Below, piece after piece: positions 11,281 through 20,511 of a stretch of DNA of 64,000 nucleotides. The stretch is taken from positions 558,001 through 622,000 of the forward strand of contig NW_026251715.1 of NCBI RefSeq assembly GCF_025024155.1, read 5' to 3'. Positions within the stretch are counted from its first letter, which is position 1. Every line of letters begins with the position of its first letter. The notes under the pieces were generated by a model, which worked only from the letters and a program-made list of their open reading frames with translations, did not search any database and was not told the origin of the DNA. A program made the translations under genes and the position numbers. Source of the stretch: Gamsiella multidivaricata. Its lineage: Eukaryota > Mortierellomycota > Mortierellomycetes > Mortierellales > Mortierellaceae.

Positions 11281-11924
11281 GGCGAGCTGCAAGGAGATTG
11301 ATGCCGCTGGAGTGGAACACGCTCCAGTCAGGACGGGCGGGGCTTCAGTAGCTCCTTGCGGAGTATCCTATAGAGAGAAAAACATAAAAGGACAAGAAGT
11401 TCGTTAGGATTGTGCTTGGAAATGAGTGACTGTTGTCATGCCAATCATCGGTATGTACTCACTGGATTACTCCCTCCTAAGGACGACGCGACGGGAATAT
11501 TGGCGCTGAAGGAGATCAGACCTGTGGGTATGTCATTGCGCTATACAGTATTGAGGGTCAGGACGTCAGGAAGGGTGACAACCCCAACAGCTACAAACTC
11601 CCAACTCCTGTAACAAAATGTGTCCTTGCTTTGTAAGTCCTGCGGAGGGTTCCAGGAGTGTTGGGAGTTTTGGGAAGGCACTTGCGAGGCGTGCGCCGGG
11701 TCTCTTCATCAGGTGGATTGTCACTGTAACAGGAGACATGAAGGAAGAGGATGCAAGAAATAAGCTTGGGCAGCCCGCGTACGATCACGTGAACAAAAAA
11801 CCACCGAGCACTTTCCTTTTTTGGGCAAAATGGACTAAAGGGTGACCCCATAAGAAAGTGAAAGATTTTGTCCCAGCCCCTCTGCAGTGAAAAATTGAAC
11901 AAAGGGGGATGGGTTCAGAGCTTC
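11258..11924 (-). repeat. Right terminal inverted repeat, 667 bp
   Basis: Reverse complement of 4715-5381, the same length, with no difference found in the stretches compared base by base. It drives and begins the RecQ gene: the ATG at 11280 lies 23 bp inside the inner edge. Confidence 0.93.
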
Positions 11925-11933
11925 CTAAATACT
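11925..11933. repeat. Target-site duplication, right copy
   Basis: CTAAATACT, identical to 4706-4714. The empty-site sequence before insertion would have carried one copy. Confidence 0.95.
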
Positions 11934-12081
11934 AGGACGATTTTGGTGGCAACAACACTTTCAATTCAATTCTACATGCACGTTTATGCTCTGCACAGAT
12001 ACACGGTGAATGCTTGATTGTATTATTGATTAGACAAACAACTTTTCAGTTTTTATTTTACTTTAAAAACAGGCAAGAATC

Positions 12082-14533
12082 TTAACGGGACAGGGAGGCA
12101 AAGGCCTTGGTGACGGAGCGCTTGAGCTTGCGCTGGGCAAGGACAAAGGTGTCCTTCTCGGCGAGCTCCTCGATCTGGAGGGCAGCCATGGCCTCCTCGA
12201 GGGCCTCCTCGACAGCCTTCTTGTCGCCACGCTTGAGCTTCATGGAGACGTTGGGCTCGTTGAGGGTACCCTGAATCTGGTAGACATACGACTCGAGCTC
12301 CTGCTTGGACTGAACAATCTCCTCGTTCTTGCGATCCTCATCCTTGAACTTCTCGGCCTCAGAGACCATGCGCTCGATATCGGCAGCAGAGAGACGACCA
12401 GCTCCGTTGGAGATGGTGATGTTGGCCTTGCGACCGGTGGCCTTGTCCATGGCAGTGACCTTGAGGATACCGTTAGCATCCAACTCGAATGTGCACTCGA
12501 GCTCGGGGGTACCGCGGGGCATGGGGGCAATGCCAGAGAGCTCGAACTTGCCGAGCAAGTTGTTGTCGCGGGTCATGGGACGCTCACCCTCATAGACGGG
12601 GAACTGGACAGTGGTCTGGCCATCCTCGGTGGTGGTGAAAGTCTTCTTCTTGATGGTAGGGATGGCAGTGTTGCGGGGAACGACAACAGCCATGACACCA
12701 CCCTGCATCTCAACACCGAGAGACAGAGGGACGACATCCAAAAGCAAGAGATCCTGGGTCTTGGCGTTACCGGCCTGGTTGGTCAAGACAGCGGCCTGGA
12801 CGGCAGCACCGTAGGCAACGGCCTCATCGGGGTTGATCGACTTGTTCAGCTCCTTTCCGTCAAAGAACTCCTGGAGGAGAGACTGGATCTTGGGGATACG
12901 GGTGGAACCACCGACAAGGACGATCTCATCAACCTCCTTCTTGGTGTACTTGGCATCCTTGAGGACCTTCTTGACGGGCTCGATGGTGTTGTTGAAGTGG
13001 GTCGAGTTGATCTCCTCGAAACGGGCACGGGTAATGTTGGCCTGGAAGTCAATACCCTCGAAGAGAGAGTCGACCTCGATGGCGGTCTGAGCCAAGGAGG
13101 ACAAGGTGCGCTTAGCACGCTCGCAAGCAGTACGGAGACGGCGGGTGGCACGGGCATCGCCAGTGATATCCTTCTTGTGCTTGCGCTTGAACTCCTCCTT
13201 GAAGTGCTCCAAGAGGGTGTTGTCGAAATCCTCACCTCCCAAGTGGGTGTCACCAGCAGTGGCCTTGACGGCGAAGACACCTCCGGTGATCGTCAAGAGA
13301 GAGACATCGAACGTTCCACCGCCCAAATCGAAAATGAGGACGTGCTTCTCCTTGGTCTCCTTGGAGTCCAAACCGTAGGCAATAGCAGCGGCAGTGGGCT
13401 CGTTGATGATACGGAGAACATCGAGACCAGCGATGGCACCGGCATCCTTGGTGGCATGACGCTGAGCATCGTTGAAGTAGGCGGGGACGGTGATGACGGC
13501 CTTGGTGACGGTCTTGCCGAGCTTGGCCTCAGCAATCTCCTTCATCTTGATCAAGACCATAGCAGAGATCTCCTGGGGGGAGAACTCCTTCTTCTCGCCC
13601 TGGTACTCGACCTGGATGAAGGGGGCAGTGTCCTTCTCGATAACGGTGAAGGGCCAGTGCTTCATGTCCGACTTGACCTCGGGATCATCGAAACGGCGAC
13701 CGATAAGACGCTTGGCATCGAAAACGGTGTTGGTGGGGTTCATGGCGGCCTGGTTCTTGGCAGCATCACCGATGAGACGCTCCTGCTCGGAGAAGGCAAC
13801 GTACGAAGGAGTGGTACGGTTACCCTGCTCGTTAGCGATGATCTCAACACGCTCGCCCTCCCAGACGGCAACGCAGGAGTAGGTGGTACTATTGAGGAGC
13901 AAGGAAACAGAGGTTTTGAGTCAATAACTGGTCCTTTACAGAGTAATTTGCATTTATCTGGTGCTGCTTTGTGGCTGCCTATCCTATGGCGGTGTGCTTT
14001 GTCGCAATTGGCCTCCTCCCCCAGATACCGAATCCGATGGTTTCTTCAAAAATGTTCTTCCGCTACGTCCTGATTGATGAGTTGACAGTGTTGCTTTGAG
14101 AGGCCGACGGAATTTGTGAGTCATAGTTTCTTGTGGATCTGGATCTGAAAGAGTGCAGGACTGGGATCCTGTCGTGTGATTATGAGCTGAATTACTGGGA
14201 AGTGATTCTTTAGATGGTGATGTTGAATGAATATCAGGCGAGATCACAGAGGCCGATCCCGGATTCAGAATTCGTTGATGATTTGTTGTTCAGATGCATG
14301 CAGCCATGCAGCTCCCCTGAGCGGATCAGCTGTATCGCCTCCAATAATTTGTCTGGTGTCCTGATAGTGATTTCCGATGCAATTGACGATGATATAGCTG
14401 AAAACGTAGCAAGTTTGAACAAGACTGATGATGCTCCTGATGTAGAGAGAGTGTGTCGAGGAAGAGTTGTCGCCCCCCCCCCCCAAACATACCCGAGATC
14501 GATTCCGATGGCAAGGTCAGTGACTTCAGACAT
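12082..14533 (-). CDS. SSB1: Ribosome-associated Hsp70 of the Ssb type
   Basis: Cytosolic Hsp70 chaperone that binds nascent chains at the ribosome. Two exons: 14533-14493 ([14 protein letters not shown]) and 13888-12082, which starts [11 protein letters not shown]; together 616 codons, 615 residues. The length, and the end [13 protein letters not shown] without the Gly-Met-Pro repeats and EEVD of Ssa proteins, point to Ssb (613 residues in yeast). The ATPase domain shows [33 protein letters not shown] and [13 protein letters not shown]; the substrate domain starts near [16 protein letters not shown]. Codon use is strongly biased to C/G-ending codons, as expected for high expression, and this creates long antisense open frames. 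The intron splitting the first nucleotide-binding loop is 604 bp, far longer than its neighbours, and has a run of C just after the donor. The gene is divergent from TRDMT1, with 252 bp between start codons. Confidence 0.93.
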
Positions 14534-14785
14534 GTCGAGAGATTCGTTGAAGAGAGAAAGGGTGGAACAAACAACTACCCGGGCGAGGTCTCCTTTTGAG
14601 TGTGTTCCTCTAGCGAAAATTTTTTTTGTATGCGCGTCATGGGAGTAATATATTACTGCAATTGCTGCGACTAAAGATCGATGCTCATTCTCCTGTACGC
14701 TGTACGTACAGAGAAAGCTGCCAGACTTGAGAGTTGCTTTGCCGAAATGATCTGATCAGCTTGAGACTCATTCCGCACATACACC
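14534..14785. promoter_or_regulatory. Compact bidirectional promoter between SSB1 and TRDMT1
   Basis: Only 252 bp lie between the two divergent ATGs. It holds an AT-rich segment (AAAATTTTTTTTG near 14620) and a GTACGC/TGTACGTACA palindromic block near 14696-14712. No TATA box is obvious. The two genes probably share this region. Confidence 0.55.
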
Positions 14786-16727
14786 ATGACAAAAGACATC
14801 AGGGCACTAGAGTTTTTTAGCGGAATCGGTGGACTGGTCCGTATTACCCCATGTTTTCATCATATCTGCGGACGTCATAATCTATCAAGATCAGATTGGT
14901 CCTAATTATCTGTTTTACATATCCATGTAGCACTTTGGTTTCAACGCGAGTGGAGCCAAGGGTAAAGTCCTCGAAAGCTTCGACATGAACCAACAAGCTA
15001 ATGATACATACAGGTTGAGCTTCGGAAAGACTGCAGTCTCGGTATGTCGACATATAACTGCATGATTCTATACTCAACGGATAAATCGTTGCGGATCGCT
15101 GACATTTATCTTGCAACAACTTCTTCAATTGTAGAGAGGCATTGATAGGCTCACAGTCAAGGACATTGAAAAGTATATCTCCATGTCTACGGCACGTATG
15201 TCTGCCTCCCAACCGTGCGATCTTTTTAGCAATGCTAATCTAGATGGTCAATCGACTGATGTAGATATAATGCGAACTGTTGGCTCATGAGTCCGCCTTG
15301 TCAGGTACGCACTGACGCCCAAGGCCTTATATCCTGTTTCTACTAAATGATTTCCATTGACTGACAAAGTTGTCTGTTTTGTTATCATAGCCTTATACCC
15401 GTGGTGGGAAGCTGTTGGATGATCAGGATAATCGAGCAAAGCCGTTGCTGCATCTATTGGACCAGCTCGAAAAAATGGCAACACCCCCCACATATATCTT
15501 CCTGGAAAACGTCAAAAATTTTGAGGTAATGCCAGGGACGTTACAGCGGTAATTTTATAAAGTCACGGCATGGGTCATCGTGCTGACAAGAGCCACATAC
15601 CATCCTTGACTGTACAAGTAGACATCTCGCTCGCGCGAGAGAATGGTCAGGTTACTCCACAAGATGGGATACGTCTTTCGTGAGTGTCTGCTTGCCCCAC
15701 ACAACTTTGGTGTACCCAACGATCGCCTGCGCTACTTTTTAATCGCCAGATCAAGGTCAAGTTTCAAGGAAGCGACACCAAGATCATCAACACCAGCAGT
15801 CGACAGCGCGGCGCAAACGTTTGATCCGGAGAAAGAGATTATCTATACCACATGGCCACTGCCTGCGTTTGTCGAGGACCCCAATATATCTATCAGACAG
15901 TATCCGTTCAATATTCCAGTGCTGCGGTACTTTCTGGATCAGGAAGAGAACGAAACAAAGGACTATCTGCTTTCACGGCAATTGATTCTGGAGCGACCAA
16001 ACTTTCGTTTCGGTGAGTATATATGCGCGGATGAAATGCTTGAATGCACGATCCGGACGAGAAACATCTTCACCAACAATATTGCTTATTGTTAGATATC
16101 TTGCGCCCTTCGTCCAACAGATCATCATGCTTCACAAAGGCATACGGCAGCCACCACGTCGCCAGCGGGGGAGGGCTACTACAGACGCTCAAGATGGATC
16201 AAACTGAATATGATTTTGGAAACTCTGAATCGATTGCAGAGCTGGGTCTTCGATTCTTCACCCCCACAGAAGTCGCTCGCCTACATGCCTTTCCTTTGAA
16301 AGAAGAGCGTGGGTCAGAGTGTGCATTGGAGACTGACGATACCAACGAGCAAGGTTCCAACGTGGACCCTAGAACGTTGACAACTATAAGAGTATACAGC
16401 CCAAAGTTGGCACAGGAATCTAATGGACCATACTTGCAGTTCCCTGCCAAACTGAAGGCGCTGCAGCGGTACAAGCTGCTCGGCAATAGCTTGAACGTCT
16501 GGGTGGTCGCTGAGTTGCTACGGGGCGTCTTGTTTGCAGATCATCCTGGGAACCCTTTACCTATTTATCGTGCTGAAGACATGACCGCATCGGCCTTGGA
16601 ACAGGCGAGCTCTACTGAGAGCATTGATACTGTAAAGCACGGCATTGAGGAACAAGGAGAATCAGCTCCTGATGGAGACGCAGAAGTCCGTCCAACGAGA
16701 GATAAGAAAAGACTGAAAGCCGAGTAA
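14786..16727 (+). CDS. TRDMT1: DNMT2/TRDMT1-type tRNA (cytosine-5) methyltransferase
   Basis: C5-cytosine methyltransferase of the DNMT2 family, which methylates C38 of tRNA-Asp and related tRNAs. Seven exons: 14786-14836, 14931-15041, 15135-about 15184, 15265-15304, 15391-15525, 15622-16012, 16096-16727. Motifs in order: LEFFSGIGGL (I, AdoMet binding), SFDMNQQAN (II), CWLMSPPCQPYTRGG (IV, catalytic Cys), FLENVKNFE (VI), FGVPNDRLRYFLIAR (VIII), SSCFTKAYGSH, LRFFTPTEVARLHAFP (IX) and LQRYKLLGNSLNVWVVAELL (X). About 470 residues, longer than the usual 330-400 because of a linker after motif VIII and an acidic/basic C-terminal tail. The end of exon 3 is uncertain: the best-looking donor (GTATGT at 15196) is out of phase with exon 4, and the in-phase choices are GTCT sites at 15185 or 15200. 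The CFT and PPCQ signatures separate it from DNMT1 or RID-type DNA methylases. Confidence 0.9.
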
Positions 16728-16821
16728 CACGTTTCAAAAATAAAAAGTAATAATTGCTTGAGCGGATTGAGATATAATTACATGCAGTTTTATTTAAAAG
16801 AATGAGTTTTCTTAGGGCCGT

Positions 16822-19290
16822 TTACTCGTCGGTGACGCATCCTTCACTAGCATTCTTGACATTCTTGATGTACTTGTAAAGAGTACCGCGAGTAGCTTTG
16901 AAAGGAGGAGCAACCCAGCTGGCACGGCGGGCCTTCAACTCCTCGTCAGAGACCTTGATATCGATGGTCTTCTTGTCGGCATCAATGCTGACAATATCTC
17001 CGTTCTTGATCAAACCAATGGGTCCACCCTCCTGAGCCTCAGGAGTGATATGCCCGATAATGAACCCGTGGCTGCCTCCGGAGAAGCGACCATCCGTCAA
17101 CAGTGCAACATCGTTTCCGAGACCGGCTCCCATGATGGCAGAGGTGGGCGTCAACATCTCGGGCATACCTGGGCCACCCTTGGGTCCAGAGTAACGGATG
17201 ATAATGACCTGACCCTTCTTGATCTCGCCCTTCTCCAAGCCGTGCAACATGTCGGTCTCATGATCGTAAACGTTGGCAGGACCCTCGAAAAACAATCCCT
17301 CCTTTCCAGTGATTTTGGCGACAGAGCCGAGAGGAGCAAGGTTACCCTTGAGGATGCACAGGTGTCCAGTGGCCTTGATGGGCTTCTCCAAAGGATGGAT
17401 GACATCCTGACCATCCTTCAAGTCAGGGACGTTCTTCAAGTTCTCAGCAAGGGTCTTTCCAGTAACCGTCAAGCAGTCTCCATGGATCAATCCATTTTCG
17501 TGGAGGTATTTCAAGATCGCGGGGGTGCCTCCAATGAGGTGAACGTCTTCCATGACGTACTTGCCAGAGGGCTTCAGATCGGCCAAGAGAGGGATACGCG
17601 AGCTGACTTCCTGGAAGTCATCAATGGTCAGGTTGACATTGACGGATCGGGCAATGGCGATCAAATGGAGGACGGCGTTGGTAGAGCCTCCGAGAATCAT
17701 GGTCAAGACCATGGCGTTCTCAAAGGCCTTGCGGGTCATGATGTCGCGGGGCTTGATGTCGAGCTCGAGCAGATTGCGGATGGCCTTTCCGGCATCCAAA
17801 CACTCCTGCAGCTTTTCGGGATACTCGGCGGGCGTTGACGAACTGTACGGCAGACTCATACCCATGGCTTCGATCGCAGATGCCACTATTAGAAAGGACA
17901 GGGGAGGGGGGGAGGTTTGTTCAGTTAGTCAACTGTGAGTAGAGGTAATATGTCCAACTATCATTTTTCTTTGTCGAGACATACTGGTATTGGCGGTGTA
18001 CATCCCGCCGCAGGCACCTGCACCGGGGCAGGCGTTATGGACAATGTCCTGGCGCTGGGTCTCGTCAATCTTTCCGGCGAGGTAGGAGCCATAGGACTGG
18101 AAGGCAGAGACAATGTCCAGGGTGCCTTGGCCGCAAGAGGACGAACCGGGCTTAATGGTGCCTCCATAGACCATCAAGGAAGGACGGTTGATGCGGCCCA
18201 TGGCCATCAAGCAACCGGGCATGTTCTTGTCGCACCCAGGCAGCGAGATGTTGGCGTCGTACCACTGTCCGCTCATGACCTATACAAGCGGGGGTGGGGG
18301 TGTTCGACATTGATTGATTAGTCAGTTTAAGCGGGCTATTAGAGTTGGACGTCACGCCGAGATCGAGGACGGTAGAACGGATCCCCGTGGAGTGGAGTGG
18401 AGGGGGCGGGGGAGGAGGAGGAGGGAGCTTTGCTGAAGTGGGGACCGACACATTTGATAGAGACGAAAAAAATGTCATACCGTTTCGATAGAATCTGCGA
18501 TGATATCTCTGCTCTGGAGCGAGAAGCTCATGCCTGAAGTGCCCATGGAGATGCCGTCACTAACACCGATGGTGTTGAAGCGATAGCCAACGAGGCCAGC
18601 CTTCTGGACGCCCTCCTTGACCTTGGCCGCGAGGTCGTTCAGGTGCATATTGCATGGGTTGCCCTCATACCAACTAAAAAAGATTCGTCCAAGAACCAAG
18701 AAACAGTCAATTGACTCATCTCGGTCACAACCTGCGATCGGCTCTACTCACAATCCATAACCCATAACCCAATATTCGGCATCCGATATCCGAGGAACGA
18801 CAGGACTTACACGCTCGAGATACCGACTTGGGCCTTGCTCATGTCGCTATCCTTCAATCCCGTGGCGTACACTGTCGGACCAAGATTACCGTTGCCATGA
18901 CCAGCATTATCATTCAGAAGGGTTCGTTGAGAAAGGAGTATGGTGAGCAAATAAACCCTTTGTAAAGCACTCTTTTTCGATCGAGCACTGCAAGCGGCTT
19001 ACACATGGCTTGGGATGCACCCTGCGACTTTGGCTGTGTGATCGTGGCACTGTATTTGTTGAGATCGGATTTTGAGGAGCTGTTTCCAGAAGATCCTGTG
19101 GAGTAACGGTGGCACTGCACCATGGCGGCTCTTGCTGAGGCCCTGCCATGACTATGAGGAAGAAGATGGAGCGTGTCAGTGGCAATGAATATGGCAATTG
19201 GGCTGATCGACGAGGGAGATTCTCGAGGTGTACTTGCATTTTGACCTGGCCAGCAACCTGTGATGCAGCTGCTGAGAGGAACGAAGACAT
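16822..19290 (-). CDS. ILV3: Mitochondrial dihydroxy-acid dehydratase
   Basis: Iron-sulfur enzyme that dehydrates 2,3-dihydroxy acids to 2-keto acids, the third step of valine/isoleucine synthesis, in mitochondria. Firm exons: about 19150-19003, 18871-18811, 18673-18481, 18279-17985 and 17885-16822. Signatures: [28 protein letters not shown] (first cluster Cys), [17 protein letters not shown] (second), [18 protein letters not shown] (third), [17 protein letters not shown] and [12 protein letters not shown]. The start is the weak point. [15 protein letters not shown] at 19290 looks like a targeting peptide, and a following [20 protein letters not shown] segment continues that character, but no GT-AG pair joins them in phase. 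Otherwise translation starts at the well-placed ATG at 19123 (GCCGCCATGG). Strong codon bias suggests high expression. It is divergent from the Zap1-like gene. Confidence 0.93.
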
Positions 19291-20511
19291 TACTTAGGAC
19301 GAGTGTTGGAGCGAAAGAAGGAAGGAAGGTTGGATGAGCAAATGGGGGAGGAGTGGGGCGGCAGTCGAAGAGGCGGAGGAATATGTGAAGAGCGTGAAGG
19401 AAGAGAAAGAAGAGGAAGGAGGAGAAAGAAAGCTCCTGCTTTTATCGGCTTCCCCCCCCTCCTCCTCCTCTCGAACGGCGACCTCGGAGGAAAAGGGTGC
19501 GCGCGAGATGCGTGTAATTAGATTTGTCGATTTGTGTTCGATTTGTCCGAGGTATAGAGGGAAAAGAGATCAAAGTTTGGTTGTTATCTGCTCTGTTTTG
19601 CATATGCATATGACCCGGATGGGTCATTCTGCACGCCCACGCCCACTCCCACAACTCCACTCCCACAACTACATCCTCTGCATCCGCCGTAGTCTATTTG
19701 TGCGTGCTTAGCTGCCATGGCTCTGTCTGCCGGATGAGCCACAGTAAAGAGTCCCTGCTGTTATCTGCTCTGTTTGCATATGCATATGACATGGATGGGT
19801 TATTCCGCGCGCCCACGAACACAACTTCACATCTAGTAAATACAAAAGATCATTTCTGAACTGTGCACACCCACAGCGGGTGCAGAAGAGGTCGATGAGT
19901 CTGTATTTGTGCGTGCCTATCTAGCATGGCTCTGTCTGCCGGATGAACTAAGGAATCTCTGCTGTCCCAAAAGACAAAGGAGCCCCTCTGTCCCCCCAGC
20001 TCGCACACACGACGCGTCTCTAAATCAACATTAGCCAACGCAAGTCCATTATCTAACAAATCTGGCTGCAACTCATCGACGAGTATTGTGGGAGAGAGTG
20101 GGAGAGAGTGGGGGAGAGTGGGAGTGCTCCTCCTGTTCGATCGACCTCCTCTCGGATCAGATAGTCCTCGAAAGGATCCTGTGAGTAGAATATAACCTTC
20201 CTCCTTATCGAACAACGCGCGCGTTCAGCTAGACAATGGCGCGTTCTAAGCCTAACTCGGCCTCTTGGAAAAGGAAAGAAAGAAGAGGAGGCCCAGCACT
20301 GGCCACTGCTCATGGGAACACAGGCTGTCGGTGGGGAAGAAGAAGAAACACCCACCACAAAGTAAGAAAATCAATCAGGCACTTGAGTGCGGTTCTCTTT
20401 CCAAAAATAAACTGCGAAGTCTTAAGGGCATGGGACACCAAACATCGCTGAGCAGTCCTTTTTATATAATCCTTTTGCCCACACCTCTTCATCCAGTTCA
20501 TCCACCACACC
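19291..20511. promoter_or_regulatory. 1.2-kb divergent promoter region with a duplicated block
   Basis: Upstream of both ILV3 and the Zap1-like gene. A block of about 160-190 bp occurs twice as imperfect direct repeats: copy 1 from about 19582 to 19755 and copy 2 from about 19759 to 19965. Both begin TTATCTGCTCTG, continue with GCATATGCATATGAC and end GGCTCTGTCTGCCGGATGA. There is also a GGGAGAGAGT minisatellite at about 20090-20125. A TATATAA element near 20463-20470 lies about 45 bp before the ATG at 20512. No coding sequence was recognised. Confidence 0.6.
19610..19627. promoter_or_regulatory. Palindromic operator-like site in the duplicated promoter block
   Basis: ATGACCCGGATGGGTCAT: perfect 7-bp arms (ATGACCC/GGGTCAT) around GGAT, directly after a TGCATATGCATATG palindrome. 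The second copy at about 19786-19803 keeps the spacer but has decayed arms (ATGACAT, GGGTTAT). Two nested dyads in a promoter duplication suggest a dimeric factor site; the factor is unknown. Confidence 0.45.

Larger units (their letters stand above)
4715..11924. mobile_element. Complete long-TIR DNA transposon carrying a putative DDE transposase and a RecQ-like helicase
   Basis: The element is 7,210 bp, bounded by GAAGCTCTGAACCC at the left and its reverse complement at the right, with a perfect 9-bp target-site duplication. Its TIRs are 667 bp and appear identical. It holds two convergent multi-exon genes whose stop codons are 204 bp apart: a DUF6589-like putative DDE transposase (plus) and a RecQ-like helicase (minus). 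Each ATG lies 23 bp inside the inner edge of its TIR, so the TIR supplies promoter, 5' UTR intron and first codons for both. Long TIRs with a 9-bp duplication resemble Mutator-like elements in form, but the proteins do not. A helicase-bearing lineage of the Academ superfamily (AcademH), which I recall being named from fungi and animals, is the closest known concept; I could not check that link. The element sits between two convergent host genes and breaks neither. Confidence 0.93.

Noticed and set aside
4715..11924. Starship-like or Helitron element as an explanation for the helicase
   Set aside because: There is no tyrosine recombinase, no Rep/Pif1-type helicase and no hairpin 3' end. Instead there are 667-bp TIRs and a 9-bp target duplication, which mark a cut-and-paste type element.
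12997..14073. Long open frame (358 codons) on the plus strand
   Set aside because: It is antisense to the Ssb-type Hsp70 exon. Strong C/G-ending codon bias there suppresses stops on the other strand, and the translation is repetitive Gly/Leu/Asp without a family.
17050..17838. Open frame of 262 codons on the plus strand
   Set aside because: Antisense to the large ILV3 exon, with the same codon-bias effect; no protein family recognised.
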